Below, one piece after another: positions 1 through 9,610 of a stretch of 64,000 nucleotides of DNA. The notes below the pieces were generated by a model. The model was not told the DNA's origin. It did not search any database and saw only the letters and a list, made by a program, of their open reading frames with translations. The translations under genes and the position numbers were made by a program. How positions within the stretch are numbered: position 1 is the first letter of the stretch; each line of letters opens with the position of its first letter. Origin of the DNA: JALZKA01 sp963753385 (GTDB lineage: Bacteria; Actinomycetota; Thermoleophilia; Solirubrobacterales; 70-9); contig CAVWCC010000004.1 of NCBI GenBank assembly GCA_963753385.1, positions 1 to 64,000 of the forward strand, in the 5' to 3' direction.

Positions 1-2
1 GC

Positions 3-869
3 GGAATGGTGAAAGGGCTCTCACCACGCGCCTACCGCAAGGAGATCACGCGTGGCGTCGACGAGCTGACGGCCAAGATCAAGCTAGTCGAGGAAGGGCG
101 CTGGTGCGAAGAGCGCGAGCCGCTGCTCAAGTCATACGCCGCGGGGTTGGCTACCGACGATCAGGCGCTGCAGGCCGAGCACCACCTGGCGCACTGCCGC
201 CACTGCCATGACTTCGTCGCCAAGCTCAGCGGCCACCTGCACGACGTCGGTGCCGGCCTCGTGGTTCCGGGCGCCCTCGAGGCGCTCGACCCGCACGCGA
301 CGCTGTTCGAGCGCATCGGGGGAGCTGCCGATCGGGTCCGCGAGTCGGTCGTGGGCGCCGTGTCCCGCTCCGATCCCTCCGACGCGGTCGCGACCGCCGC
401 CGCCACGCGGGGCGCGGGTGCGGCGGGCGCGGGCATCGCCGCGAAGCTGGCGGGAATCGGGGCCGCGGGCAAGGTGGCCCTCGCTTGCCTGGGCGGTGGC
501 GCCGCAGCGACCGCCTGTGTGGCGGCAGGAATCGGCCCCATCGCCCTTGGCGGCTCCGACGGCTCGCCACCCGCGCAGGCGCTCCAGCCCGCCGGAGAGT
601 CGCGCCCCGTCGACCCGCCGCGCGATGTCTCACCGCCCGCGCCAGCAACGCCCTCGCCCAGCGCTGCCGGCGGTTCCGGCGACGCCCGCGCCACCGAGGA
701 CGACGAAGCGGCCCCGCGCAACGTGCCGCCGGTCGCGCCCGAGGCCCCGCCGGTCCAGCAGGAGTTCGGCGTCGAGTCCGCCGCCGCGCCCGCTCCCTCG
801 GCGCCCGCCGCGTCATCAGGTGGCGGGGATTCGAACGAGGCAGACGTTCAGCAGGAGTTCGGGCCGTGA
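3..869 (+). CDS. C-terminal part of sigma factor fused to zinc-finger anti-sigma-like tail (5' partial)
   Basis: The reading frame is open to the window edge, so the true start lies upstream; the first ATG inside the window is at base 6. The first 30 residues (LSPRAYRKEI and onward) look like the recognition helix and end of a sigma-70 region 4. They are followed by a Cys at about residue 34 and an HxxxCxxC zinc-finger-like motif at residues 60-67, as in zf-HC2 anti-sigma factors. A hydrophobic Ala/Gly segment at about 148-185 could be a membrane anchor, and a Pro/Ala-rich tail follows. A sigma factor tethered to its own zinc finger is a fusion I associate with Thermoleophilia. The stop overlaps the GTG of the next gene by 3 bases, suggesting translational coupling. 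The sigma assignment is moderate because the core domains are off-window. Confidence 0.6.
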   Translation, partial: GMVKGLSPRAYRKEITRGVDELTAKIKLVEEGRWCEEREPLLKSYAAGLATDDQALQAEHHLAHCRHCHDFVAKLSGHLHDVGAGLVVPGALEALDPHATLFERIGGAADRVRESVVGAVSRSDPSDAVATAAATRGAGAAGAGIAAKLAGIGAAGKVALACLGGGAAATACVAAGIGPIALGGSDGSPPAQALQPAGESRPVDPPRDVSPPAPATPSPSAAGGSGDARATEDDEAAPRNVPPVAPEAPPVQQEFGVESAAAPAPSAPAASSGGGDSNEADVQQEFGP

Positions 870-2708
870 GCCGCGCGCGCCTGCTGGCCCTGGCGATCGG
901 GCCAGCGTTTCTGGTCGGAGCGCCTGCAGCCGCAAGCGGTGCCGGCGCGACGTACGTCGTCGTCCAATGCCACCCCCAGAATCTCGGTGCTCTCGACGCC
1001 CAGCTTCACGAGCCACGCGCCTACGGAATCACGAACTACTGCTCGGACGCCGCCAGCGAGAACGCGATTCAGATCAACAGCCGCCTACGGGCCGATCGGG
1101 GGAAGGAAGGCTCGATCACCTGGCTAGCCCCGCCCGACACCGGATTCGTCCGCGTTCGCGCCGAGGCCAAGCTCCGCCGCGACGCCGGCCACTACGCACG
1201 GCTCTTCATGGCCGACGAAAAGAGCCGCGAAACGCGCCGGATCGCAACCGGCGACAACTCACCGGGTGCCTTCCACCAGCAACTCTGGGACGGCAACCGC
1301 GAGGAAGCCTTCGTCGCCGCCCTCGGCTGCGATGAAGCCGGCGGCTGCCCTCACAGCAGCGCAGCCAAGACCTGGATCCGCGAGGTGCGGATGACCTTGG
1401 CCGACTATGCGGATCCGGAGGTGCAGGTGGGCGGGTCGTTAACGACCGCGGGTTGGAAGCGGGGCGCCCAAGAGCTCGACGTTGGCGGGACGATAAAGGC
1501 TCGGGACTCACGTCGCTGAGAGTGAGGTGAATGGCAGCGAACTCACGGCGGTCGACGGAGCTGCGCAGTGTCCGCCAGCGGCGATTTCGCGTTGCTCCTC
1601 AAGCCGTGCGACTCCTGTGACGCCGGAAAGCACGGACCCGAACACCGAGGTCGCACCATTCCACGATGGACAGAACGCCGTCGCCGTCTGTGCGCACGAC
1701 TTCGCAGGCAATGAAACATGCGACCGCCGCCTGGTTCGCATCGACAACACAGCCCCCACACTTGCGTTCACGAGCGCCCAAGATCCGGAGGATCCTGAGC
1801 TCATCCATGCTGTGATTTCGGATGAGGATTCGGGAGTCGCGAGCGGCCAGATCTATTACCGCATCGAGGGGAGTGTCCTCTGGCAGCCGCTCGAGACAGT
1901 CATTCAAGGCGGCGAGCTTCAAGCCCGTGTGGACTCGAGCGCCGTCCCTGCCGGGACGTACGAGTTCCGCGCGACGGCAACGGACATAGCCGGTAACCAG
2001 GTTGAGTCAATTCGCCGCGAGGACGGGTTGTTGATGCGCCTTGCCCTCCCACTGAAGGCGGGCGTGGAGCTCGCAGCGGCGGTCCAGCCCGGAGGGTCGA
2101 AGCGAGTAACTCTCGACTACGGGAAGCGCTCGCGCGTGGAGGGTGCCCTCCGCGATGCGACGGGCAAGCCGATCCCTGGTCAGGAGATTGTGGTGGAGGA
2201 GTTCTTCGGTGAGGGCGCGCTGATCCGGGAGCGCATCACGCGGGTCCTCACGGATGGGCGGGGGCGATGGCACTCGAAGCTCCCCGCCGGTCCCTCGCGC
2301 CGGGTCACGGCGACCTTTGCCGGCAGCCAGCGGTACCTCGCAGAATCCACGCTCGGCGGGAAGCTTGCCGTGCGTACCAAGGCGTCCCTCCGGACGTCGA
2401 GGAGCCGGGTGCCCGAGGGAGGCAAGGTCATCTTCCGCGGCAGGCTGGGACGCCTTGGTGCGCGGATCCCGAACGGCGGCAAGCTGCTCGAGCTTCAGGT
2501 GAGGCAGGACGGGAACACGTACCAGACGGTGGGCCAAGGGTTTCGGTCCGGTGCCGGCGGCAAGTACAAAGTCCCGTACCGCTTCGGACGCTTCTATCAG
2601 TACGACGTGCGGTTCAAGTTCCGTCTCAAGGTCGCTCGCGAGTCCGACTGGCCGTACAAGGCGCCTGTCCGTTCACGAGGCCGAACGGTCACGGTTGTAG
2701 ACCGCTGA
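866..2708 (+). CDS. Secreted Ig-like surface protein, frameshifted as sequenced
   Basis: The GTG start overlaps the previous stop. The N-terminus has a signal peptide (LLALAIGPAFLVGAPAAASG). The first part is readable to base 1519 and the second part from about 1527 in another frame. They join sensibly if one G is restored at 1498-1499 and one at about 1524, giving the continuous phrase GGTDKGSGLTSLRVEVNGSE. The second half contains Ig-like or beta-sandwich repeats (DNTAPTLAF, DEDSGVASG, ATDIAGNQ), then C-terminal beta-rich repeats of the kind found in large extracellular actinobacterial proteins. It is probably exported and cell-surface associated. Its position directly after the sigma/zinc-finger gene suggests it is a target or partner of that signalling protein. 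The function is unknown. Confidence 0.65.
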
Positions 2709-2722
2709 CCTACGATCTCCGA

Positions 2723-3337
2723 ATGAGCATTCGCAATCACCTGACGTATGCCAACGTCGCAGCAACCATTGCTCTCGTCGGCGTGATCGGCGGGGGCGGC
2801 GCTTACGCGGCCGGCGTGATCGACTCTGGAGACATTGAGAACAACTCGCTCCAGAGCCGGGATCTCAAGAATCGCGAGGCGGTCAAGGGCCGAGACGTTA
2901 CGCGGAACGCCATTTCTGGCAAAGAGATCCGCGAGAAGAAGCTAGACGCGTCCGGGTTCGCTCCGCTAAGTGGTGGTCTCGGAACCTGCAACCCGGTCGA
3001 TGCGAGCTTCGTGAACTGCGCGACCGCCAACGTCCGGTTGAATCAAGCGGGCAAGCTGCTGGTAATCGCCACGGGGAACTTCTTCAGTGAGGGTGGGGCC
3101 GCCGACCTATCCTGTCGGATCGCGATTGATGGCGAGAACACAGAGGCAGGTGCTCTGCCCGGCGAGGAGGCGTCTGACAACACGAGTCTTGGAGCAACCG
3201 ACGGATTCGCGGCGACACTCGTAACCGGGCGGGTATCCCGTGGGAAGCACGCCCTCGCGCTCAGGTGCTCCCAGGGTGGGGCAGACGATGGCCAGCTCGC
3301 CTCCGCCTCCATCGCCGTCCTCGGAATCAGCGGCTGA
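2723..3337 (+). CDS. Secreted protein of unknown function
   Basis: A 204-residue protein starting at ATG 2723, 14 bases after the upstream stop. It has one N-terminal hydrophobic segment (VAATIALVGVIGGGGAYAAG), which is a signal peptide or anchor. A polar stretch rich in D, N, K and R follows (GDIENNSLQSRDLKN and similar), then a beta-rich C-terminal domain. This short repeat-like linker (xDIxNNSLxSxDLKN) is common in Thermoleophilia secreted proteins of unknown role. Two Cys in the middle (TCNPVDASFVNC) and two more later (LSC, LRC) could form disulfides. It is probably co-transcribed with the preceding surface protein. Confidence 0.7.
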   Translation: MSIRNHLTYANVAATIALVGVIGGGGAYAAGVIDSGDIENNSLQSRDLKNREAVKGRDVTRNAISGKEIREKKLDASGFAPLSGGLGTCNPVDASFVNCATANVRLNQAGKLLVIATGNFFSEGGAADLSCRIAIDGENTEAGALPGEEASDNTSLGATDGFAATLVTGRVSRGKHALALRCSQGGADDGQLASASIAVLGISG

Positions 3338-3343
3338 TCCAGC

Positions 3344-3772
3344 TCAGACTGTCTCGGCTGTCCGCCCGGCCGTGCGCAACCCCAACACGATCCCCACCGC
3401 CGAGATCACCGCGATCACGAGATGCACGACTGCGTCCCCGCTCGTGGGCAGGTAGAGCACGCCGAGCGGCCGGTCGTCGAGCGCGGCCCAGAGGGCCACT
3501 CCGGCGTCGGTGATCGCGCGGTAGGCGAGGTAGGGGATCGCGAGGCCGGGGTACCAGGCGATCGCGAGGCCCGGGACTCCGACGAGGAGCGCGGCGAGGG
3601 CGTGCCAGCCGTTCCAGTCGACGATGAAGGTCTCGGCGGTGGCGTCGTCGCCGGTGGCGAAGCTCGGGTTGATCGCGAAGCCGATCAGGCCGGTGACGAC
3701 CGTGAACACGGCGACCCAGATCGCGAAGTGCTGGGCGACCGTCCAGTCGCGCATCGGCGTCATCACGGGCAT
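3344..3772 (-). CDS. DUF4383-like membrane protein
   Basis: A 142-residue integral membrane protein with about four transmembrane segments. These are around HFAIWVAVFTVVTGLIGFAI, WHALAALLVGVPGLAIAW, an Ala-rich segment at ITDAGVALWAAL, and VVHLVIAVISAVGIVLGL. The pattern WNGWHALAALLVGVPGL resembles DUF4383 proteins, whose function is unknown. Internal Met codons at positions 4 and 7 are alternative starts. It converges on the secreted-protein gene with only 6 bases between stops and is divergent from the small gene at 3811. Confidence 0.7.
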   Translation of the reverse strand: MPVMTPMRDWTVAQHFAIWVAVFTVVTGLIGFAINPSFATGDDATAETFIVDWNGWHALAALLVGVPGLAIAWYPGLAIPYLAYRAITDAGVALWAALDDRPLGVLYLPTSGDAVVHLVIAVISAVGIVLGLRTAGRTAETV

Positions 3773-3810
3773 CGCGGGATCGTACGCCTCCCGCAGCGTA
3801 CAGTCCGGGG

Positions 3811-4077
3811 GTGCTTTTCCGGCGGTCCAAGCGCTCGAGCAGCGACGAAACCAACATCGGCGACCCCCGCTTCGACGACTGGGAGGTCGTGCGGGAGTTC
3901 GAGGACGCGGAGTCGGCGCACGCTTGGCGACGGTACCTCGCGGAGGCCGGGATCGAGGCGGTGGTGACCGCCGACCACGAGCTCGACCGGTTCGGGCGGG
4001 GCGACGTTTACCTGCAGGTGCCGGCCGAGCGGTGGAGCGACGCCGAGGCGTTCCTCTCGAACCTCGAGCTCGATTGA
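3811..4077 (+). CDS. Small DUF2007-like protein
   Basis: An 88-residue soluble protein starting at GTG 3811. The core (VVREFEDAESAHAWRRYL, then EAGIEAVVTAD, then VYLQVPAERWSDAEAFL) has the alpha-beta layout of DUF2007 or putative signal-transducing proteins. In those a short segment recognises a partner and ends in a D/E-AxxxL helix. The family match is by pattern only. No partner gene is obvious. Its stop lies beside the dispersed hairpin repeat at 4079. Confidence 0.55.
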   Translation: MLFRRSKRSSSDETNIGDPRFDDWEVVREFEDAESAHAWRRYLAEAGIEAVVTADHELDRFGRGDVYLQVPAERWSDAEAFLSNLELD

Positions 4078-4078
4078 A

Positions 4079-4116
4079 CGTCCCTCGTGGGGGTGTATAG
4101 GGCGCCGTCAGGGACG
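4079..4116. repeat. Dispersed hairpin repeat, copy A (convergent intergenic)
   Basis: An inverted repeat CGTCCCT (4079-4085) and AGGGACG (4110-4116) encloses an 18-base core GGGGGTGTATAGGGCGCC at 4089-4106. The reverse complement of that core occurs exactly at 24859-24876 inside a second, longer hairpin. Both copies sit between the stops of two convergent genes. A bidirectional terminator or a REP-like element are the obvious explanations. Confidence 0.6.
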
Positions 4117-4133
4117 ATCGTCGAGGTGCGGGG

Positions 4134-4664
4134 CTAGCGCCCGTAGCGCTCGAGGTCGGCGTCGAGACGTTTCGTGTCCTCGGCGCCGAGTGGCTCGGCC
4201 GGGCGCTCGGGCGTGGGAGTCGCCGCGCGCCAGCGTCTGAGCCCGACGAAGATGGCGACGCCGGCGGCGAGGATCGCGAGCCCTGGCACCAGCCATGCCG
4301 CGAGGTCGAAGCCCTCGTCGTCGGGCAGGGCGAGAACCTCCTCGCCGAACTCGGCGACAAGGGCGTCCTTGATCTCGTCCTTGGTCTGGCCCTCGGCGAT
4401 CAGCGTGCGGACCAGCTCGCGCTCGCGGACCGCCTGCTGGGACTCGGACGCCAGCTCGAGGGTGGTGCCGCAGACCGGGCACATCACCTCGTCTTCGATG
4501 TCGGGGAGGGTGGTCTGCGGCTCGGGCGCCTGCGCGAGCCCAGAGCCGGCGTTGAGGACGGCGAGCGCCACTGCGAGCCCGCTTGCGGCAATCGAGAGTC
4601 GACTTAGTGGCCTGAGGCGAAACAAAGTCGACGCTCGATTGCTCGCGCGGCGGCCGGGTGTCAT
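4134..4664 (-). CDS. ccmH: Cytochrome c maturation protein CcmH
   Basis: A 176-residue protein with an N-terminal signal or anchor segment and a DIEDEVMCPVCGTTLELA motif. The latter is the CxxC-containing LRCxxC-type signature of CcmH, which handles the reduced apocytochrome c haem-binding cysteines outside the membrane. The motif is followed by the usual helical QTKDEIKDALVAEFGEEVL segment and a C-terminal transmembrane helix (WLVPGLAILAAGVAIFVGL). Its start overlaps the ccmG stop by four bases (ATGA), so the two genes are translationally coupled. The remaining system I genes found here (ccmE, ccmF) lie some 33 kb away. Confidence 0.88.
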   Translation of the reverse strand: MTPGRRASNRASTLFRLRPLSRLSIAASGLAVALAVLNAGSGLAQAPEPQTTLPDIEDEVMCPVCGTTLELASESQQAVRERELVRTLIAEGQTKDEIKDALVAEFGEEVLALPDDEGFDLAAWLVPGLAILAAGVAIFVGLRRWRAATPTPERPAEPLGAEDTKRLDADLERYGR

Positions 4665-5221
4665 GAGTCCTGGGGCTCGACGGTCGCGCCCGTGATCAGC
4701 GGCAGAACCTCGGTCTCGAGCAGCTCGGAGTCGACCTCGCCGCGGCGGATGTAGGCGACGTTGCCCTCCGGGTCGAGGAGGATCGACTCGGGGACGCCGG
4801 TCGAGCCGAGCTCGTCGGCGTAGTCGCCCGAGCCATCGCGGAGCGAGTCGTAGTTCAGGTCGTACTGCTCGGCGAACTCGAGCCCGTCGCCGGTGCCGTC
4901 CTGGGTGTTGATGCCGAGGATCGTGAAGGTGGGGGCGCCGTGGGCCTCCTGGAACTCGACCAGGTCGGGCGCCTCGGTCTCGCAGGGGCCGCACCACGAG
5001 GCCCAGATATTGAGCAGGACCCACTGGCCGCGGTAGTCGGCGATCGAGGCGGTTTCGGCCGGGTCGCCGGCAATCGGGCCGTCCGCGAGCCGCTCGAGCT
5101 CGGCGACCGGCGCCGCCTCGCCGACGTCGAGCTGCTTCTCGTTCTTCGCGACCACCCCGAAGCCGAGCAGGGCAACGACGCCGAGCACGGCCATCACGGC
5201 GGCAAACGACTTCGCGCTCAC
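4661..5221 (-). CDS. ccmG: Thiol-disulfide oxidoreductase CcmG/DsbE (TlpA/ResA family)
   Basis: A 186-residue membrane-anchored thioredoxin-fold protein. A single N-terminal transmembrane segment (AAVMAVLGVVALLGFGVVA) precedes a redoxin domain with the WASWCGPCETEAP active site (CxxC) and the cis-Pro region TGVPESILLDPEG. These are the hallmarks of CcmG/ResA proteins that reduce apocytochrome c cysteines before haem attachment. It is the first gene of a two-gene ccmG-ccmH operon. A very strong hairpin lies just upstream and separates it from the cupredoxin gene. Confidence 0.88.
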   Translation of the reverse strand: MSAKSFAAVMAVLGVVALLGFGVVAKNEKQLDVGEAAPVAELERLADGPIAGDPAETASIADYRGQWVLLNIWASWCGPCETEAPDLVEFQEAHGAPTFTILGINTQDGTGDGLEFAEQYDLNYDSLRDGSGDYADELGSTGVPESILLDPEGNVAYIRRGEVDSELLETEVLPLITGATVEPQDS

Positions 5222-5236
5222 CGGCCGAAGCCTAGA

Positions 5237-5268
5237 GAGCGTCCCCGCCCCGCCGGGCGGGGACGCTC
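5237..5268 (-). terminator. Perfect 14-bp hairpin downstream of cupredoxin gene
   Basis: GAGCGTCCCCGCCC (5237-5250) pairs perfectly with GGGCGGGGACGCTC (5255-5268) around the four-base loop CGCC. It lies 7 bases beyond the cupredoxin stop and upstream of ccmG on the same strand. There is no U-tract. It is best read as a GC-rich intrinsic-type terminator or transcript-end stabiliser that insulates the two units. Confidence 0.6.
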
Positions 5269-5275
5269 GCCCTGG

Positions 5276-5704
5276 CTACTCGACCGTTAGCGTGCCCTCC
5301 ATGCCCTGCGCGGCGTGGTCGCCGATCGCGCAGTAGATCTCGTACTCCCCGGCGTCCAGGTCGAGGGCCAGCTCGCCGCTGTCGCCGGGGTTGAGATCGT
5401 CGGTGATCTCCTCGACGCCGTTGCCCTCGACCTCGAGGTTGTGGACCGTCGCGCCGTCGTTGACCGCGGTGATCGTCACCTCGCCGGCGGCGACGGTCGG
5501 ATCGGCGGGATCGAGCGCGAACTCGGTCTCGCTGATCGTGAGCGACTCGCCGCCGCCTCCGGCGGTCCCGCCCGTGTCCTCGGTCGTCTCCTCGGCCGCG
5601 GTCGTCTCCGGTGGGGCCGCGGTGTCGTCGTCATCGTCGTCCCCGCACGCGGCGAGCGCGAGCGGGATCATGATCGCGATCAGGGCCATGGACTTTCGGA
5701 CCAC
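5276..5704 (-). CDS. Cupredoxin (plastocyanin-like) lipoprotein
   Basis: A 142-residue protein with a lipobox (ALAACGDDD) after the signal peptide, so it is probably lipid-anchored outside the membrane. An acidic, Thr/Glu-rich linker leads to a blue-copper domain. All four type I copper ligands are visible: His in TVHNLEVEG, then Cys, His and Met in YCAIGDHAAQGMEG. It probably acts as a small electron carrier. Adjacency to ccmG-ccmH fits a respiratory role, though the hairpin between them suggests separate transcripts. It is divergent from the ECF sigma gene. Confidence 0.85.
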   Translation of the reverse strand: MVRKSMALIAIMIPLALAACGDDDDDDTAAPPETTAAEETTEDTGGTAGGGGESLTISETEFALDPADPTVAAGEVTITAVNDGATVHNLEVEGNGVEEITDDLNPGDSGELALDLDAGEYEIYCAIGDHAAQGMEGTLTVE

Positions 5705-5819
5705 GGTTGAACCTCCTTGGACGAGTTGCTGCCAGCTCCTTGCCCCTTGCTACGGGCGAGCGCGCCCGAGGGATTGGGTGCCTGCGCAATCTCGCGGGCC
5801 GCGAGGTACGTAGCTAGTC

Positions 5820-6383
5820 ATGTGGCCACTTTCCGATGAGGCGCTCGTCGCCGGCTTTGCGGCGGGGGACAGCGACGCGGCGACGGCGTTCGTCCGCCGC
5901 TACCAGGCACGGGTCTTCGGGCTGGCGGTGACGATGGTCGGGGACCCCGCGGTCGCGGAGGAGATCGCGCAGGAGGCGTTCACCCGCGCCTGGCGCCACG
6001 CCGACTCCTACGACGCGCGGCGCGGGCGGGTCGTCACCTGGCTGCTCACGATCACCCGCAACCTCGCGATCGACCACCTGCGCGCCCACCGGGCCGAGCC
6101 GATCGAGCCGGCCCTGGTCCAACGGGCGGAGCAAGCGCTGTGGATGACGGCGCGCTCGGCGCCGGGCGGCGACCTGGGCGACCTGCACGAGGCGCTTGAG
6201 GAGGTGCCCGAGGAGCAGCGGCGTGCCCTGCTCCTGGCGGCGCTCTTCGGCTACTCCGCGCGCGAGATCAGCGCGATCGAGGAGATCCCGCTCGGGACGG
6301 CGAAGACCAGGATCAGGACCGCGATGCTGCGGCTCGCCGCCGAGGACTCGGCCTCGCAGGGACCGGGGGAGGGGGCGCCATGA
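5820..6383 (+). CDS. ECF RNA polymerase sigma factor
   Basis: A 187-residue sigma-70 family protein. Region 2 spans about residues 20-90, with FVRRYQARVFGLAV, AEEIAQEAFTRAWRHA and WLLTITRNLAIDHLRA. Region 4 is near 125-175, with LEEVPEEQRRALLLAALFGYSAREISAIEEIPLGTAKTRI read as its helix-turn-helix. The length is typical of ECF factors. Its stop overlaps the ATG of the adjacent zinc-finger anti-sigma gene by four bases, the usual sigma/anti-sigma arrangement. Being divergent from the cupredoxin gene raises the possibility that the cupredoxin or ccm genes are targets, which is inference only. Confidence 0.9.
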   Translation: MWPLSDEALVAGFAAGDSDAATAFVRRYQARVFGLAVTMVGDPAVAEEIAQEAFTRAWRHADSYDARRGRVVTWLLTITRNLAIDHLRAHRAEPIEPALVQRAEQALWMTARSAPGGDLGDLHEALEEVPEEQRRALLLAALFGYSAREISAIEEIPLGTAKTRIRTAMLRLAAEDSASQGPGEGAP

Positions 6384-7061
6384 GCGCCGACTGCGAGCGC
6401 CTGCGGGAGCTGGCTCCCGAGCTGGCGCTTGGGATCGCCGACGGCGAGGACCGGGCCTGGGCGCTCGAGCACCTCGCCGACTGCCCTGCCTGCCGGGCGC
6501 ATCTCGAGCGCCTGAGCGCTACCGCGGACGAGCTCACCCTGCTTGCGCCGCCCGCCGAGCCCCCGGCGGGCTTCGAGGAACGCGTTGTGGGTGCGCTGGC
6601 GCCGGCCCCGAGGCGCGTGACGTGGCGGCGGCGGCTTGCGGTCCCGGCGCTCGCCGCAGTCGCCGCGGCCGCCGTGGCGGCACTCGCCGTTTGGGTCGCT
6701 ACCGACGACGACCGCGACCTCGCCGACTCCTACCGCGACACCCTCGCGGTCGCGAACGGCGAGTACCTCGACGCCGCGCCGCTGGCCGCCCCGGGCGGTG
6801 GTTGGGTCGGCTACATCTACGGCTACCAGGGCGAGGCCTCATGGGTGATGGCGGTCGTCCACGACGGGGTCGAGGCCGGGCGCTACCGGGTCGAGCTCGT
6901 CACCGCCGAGGGCGGGCAAATGCGCCTCGCAAAGCCTGTCGGTCGAGGACGGCGACGGCAGCGTCGGCGCGGTCACGCCGGTTCCCTACGAGGAGATCGC
7001 CGAGGTCCGGCTGCTCGACGACCGCGGTCGCGAGGTCGCCGACTCGAAGCTCCACGATTAG
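6380..7061 (+). CDS. Zinc-finger anti-sigma factor, frameshifted as sequenced
   Basis: The N-terminal zf-HC2 domain carries HLADCPACRAHLERL (HxxxCxxC), which usually binds the partner ECF factor. A transmembrane helix follows at about residues 95-115 (LAVPALAAVAAAAVAALAVWVA). The extracytoplasmic domain reads well to EGGQMRLA and then leaves frame at an AAA run (6931-6933). Removing one A restores SLSVEDGDGSVGAV onward to a stop at 7059-7061. Without correction the frame runs on to 7120 with an Arg-rich tail. It is translationally coupled to the preceding ECF sigma gene, which it presumably holds inactive at the membrane. Confidence 0.8.
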
Positions 7062-7064
7062 TGG

Positions 7065-9570
7065 CTAGCAGCGCCCCTCGACCACGAGCCGCGGCGACCG
7101 CCCGCGGAGGTCGAGGGTGAGGACCTCGGTGCCCCGGCTGAAGTCCCAATCACGGCGCGGCAGTCGCTCACCGTCGACCTTCACCCGGCACGGCACGAGC
7201 TTGTCGGCGAGCGTCGCCATCGAGGCCTGGAGCTCGTAGGTGCGCTTCATATCGCCGCCGACCTTCAGGATCCAGCGCCGGTCGCGCGTCTTCGACTTGA
7301 GACGCTCGCCGTCGAAGAAGACGGACTTGCTCTTGCCCCGCGGGAACGCCAGCAGGATGAGCTTCTTGGCGCGCTCGGCGTGCGAGGTGCTCTCCTCGTA
7401 CTCGTAGTCGTCGGCGAGCGTGTCAACGCCCGCCGGCAGCAGTGGCAGGATCGCGCCCGCCCGGGCGAGCAGCGGCAGTTCGTCGAGCGGCGCCGGGACG
7501 GTGCGCTCCCGGCTTCCCTTGAGCGCCTTCGCAGCGTCCATCCGAAGCGAGCCGTCGTCCTCCTGGTAGGCGAGCGCGTCCCAGAGGTGGATCCACCGCC
7601 CCTTCGGGAGGTAGACGGGGCGCTCGGTGACGCCCGGCGCCGTGACCGGCGCCGCCAGCAGGTCAGGGCCGAACAGGAACTCGTCATCCGCCGCGACCGC
7701 GGCCTGATCGTCGGGGTAGGCGAGGGCGAGATGGCGCATCAACGGCATCCCCGAGCGCCCGTACTCGCGGTCGGCCGCGGCCAGATACGGGTAGAGCTGG
7801 GTGCGGAGCTTCGCGTAGCGGCGCCAGTTGTCGATCTGGTCGGGGTCCCAGACCTGGGGGCGCGGCTTGGTTGGAATCGCGATCCCGTTCGCCTGCGTCC
7901 GCATCACGCCCGAGACCGCGCCGAACTGGACCCAGCGGGTGAGCATCTCTGGACTCAGGGCCTGGGCGCCGATCGCGAAGAAGCCGCCGATGTCCGAGCC
8001 CCAGTTGCTGATCCCCGACAGCCCCATCGTGAGCGCCTGGCGGACCGCAGACTCGAGCCCGTCGAAGCCCCATGAGGTCGTCGGGTCGCCGCCCCAGACG
8101 ACCATCGCGCAGCGGGCCGCGCCCCTCCACCCCGAGCGCTGGAAGCGGACGATCGGCCTGCCCGCGTCGGCGACGGCGTCGAACGCGCCGCAGTGGTACT
8201 CGCGCGGATAGATGTTGTGTTCGCGGGTGCCCGGCACGCCGGCGGCGGTCATCGAGTCGAGCGGCGTGTACTCGCCGAAGTCCTCCATCCAGCCGTCGTG
8301 GCCGTCCTCGATCGCCTCGTCGACGACCGACGCGAAGCCGGCCTGGCCGGCCGGCGAGCTGAAGTCGAACTCGGCTACCTCGAACGAGGTGTCGGTCGAG
8401 TACTGGAAGTTGTAGGGGTCGCCGCTCGAGTCCTGGATCAGGCCGCCCGCAGCCGCGGCCGGGTCGTAGACCTCCGAGTAGCTCGTGCAGACCATCGGGT
8501 TGAAGTAGGTCGTGATCGCGAGCCCGCGGGTCGTGGACGCCGGCCGTGCGGGCGCGCTCGGCCTCGCGGATGCCCTCGTGGTCGCCGCACGGGAAGTAGT
8601 GCAGGTAGGTCTGCGCGACCGAGAGCGGCACGTCGGCGGCGTGCAGCTCGTCGAGGAGCTCGAGCTGCTGCTCGGTGCCGCCCTGGGGCTGGATCCAGGG
8701 GCCGAACTGCCACGGCGCCGCGTGCGGCGGCTGGCGCCCGGTCACCTTCGTGAATCGCCGCAGGACGTCGGCCGGCTCCGGACCGGCGAAGAACCGCAGG
8801 CTGAGCCGGTCGGGCGGCGGCGCGGTCGGCGGCGGCAGCTCCTCAGGCGGCGCGTTCACCACCTCGACGCTCCAGCCCTCGGTGCCGTCGAGGCGGAAGT
8901 AGCTGGTGTCGGGGTTGTCGACGAGCACCCCGAAGCCGTCGCTCGAGAGCAGCCACGGGACCGGGTAGTAGGTCGAGTCGTCGCGCGGCCGCAGCCCCCA
9001 AGGGGGTACGAACTGTCCGATCAGCGGATACTCGTTCGTCTGGTAGGGGCCGTCGGCGACGTAATTCTCGACCACGTTGCCGCGCTGGTCGATGGCGTTC
9101 GAGCGCTCCCCGAAGCCAAGGTAGCGCTCGCCGGGGTGCTGCTCGAACCCGATCCCAAGCGCGGTCGCCGGCAGCCCGCCCCCGAGCACTTCGGCGTCGA
9201 GCTCGATCACGTGCTCCCGGGGGGCTGAGATGCGCACCTCGATCGTGCGCGTCGCGTCCGTCGTCGCGAGCTCGGCCACGTACTCGCCGCCCTCGAAGCC
9301 GGCCGACTCCACCGTGGTCGCGTGGTGCCAAACCCCCGCGCTCTGGAATCCGAGCGTGCCCTTGGGGCCGGCGCCGGCTCCGGTCGCGCCGAGCTCGGCG
9401 AGTACCGACCGCCCGCCCGCGTCGACCAGGTCGAGGCTCCAGGTCTTGTCACCGACCTCGGCCCGCAGCGACCCCGCGTCGGCCGCGGTCTCTGCCGTCG
9501 CCTGCGCGGGAACGGCCGCGAGGACCGCCAGCCCGATCCACCCAAGCAGCCACGGCGCCTTTCCGCTCAC
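7065..9570 (-). CDS. Secreted glycoside hydrolase family 31, frameshifted as sequenced
   Basis: An N-terminal signal peptide is followed by a GH31 N-terminal beta-sandwich, the (beta/alpha)8 barrel and C-terminal beta domains, about 835 residues in all. The nucleophile Asp is in DGWMEDFGEYTP and the acid/base Asp in WGGDPTTSW, both readable. The motif form resembles the YihQ-like alpha-glycosidase branch, but I see no R-x-x-W sulfoquinovose-binding pattern, so substrate is open. The frame is interrupted at the GGG run 8528-8530. With one base removed, RGLAITTYFNPMVCTSY joins the two halves. It probably cleaves alpha-glycosides outside the cell. It has no sugar transporter neighbours and converges on the anti-sigma gene. 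Confidence 0.82.
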
Positions 9571-9610
9571 CTGCGCAGCGTAGAGCGCCGCGCCTAGAAT
9601 TGGGCGCCGC

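Noticed and set aside
7065..9570. Sulfoquinovosidase call for the GH31 enzyme
   Set aside because: The GWMEDFGEY motif resembles YihQ, but the Arg and Trp pattern that binds the sulfonate in YihQ is not visible, and there are no sulfoquinovose pathway genes nearby.
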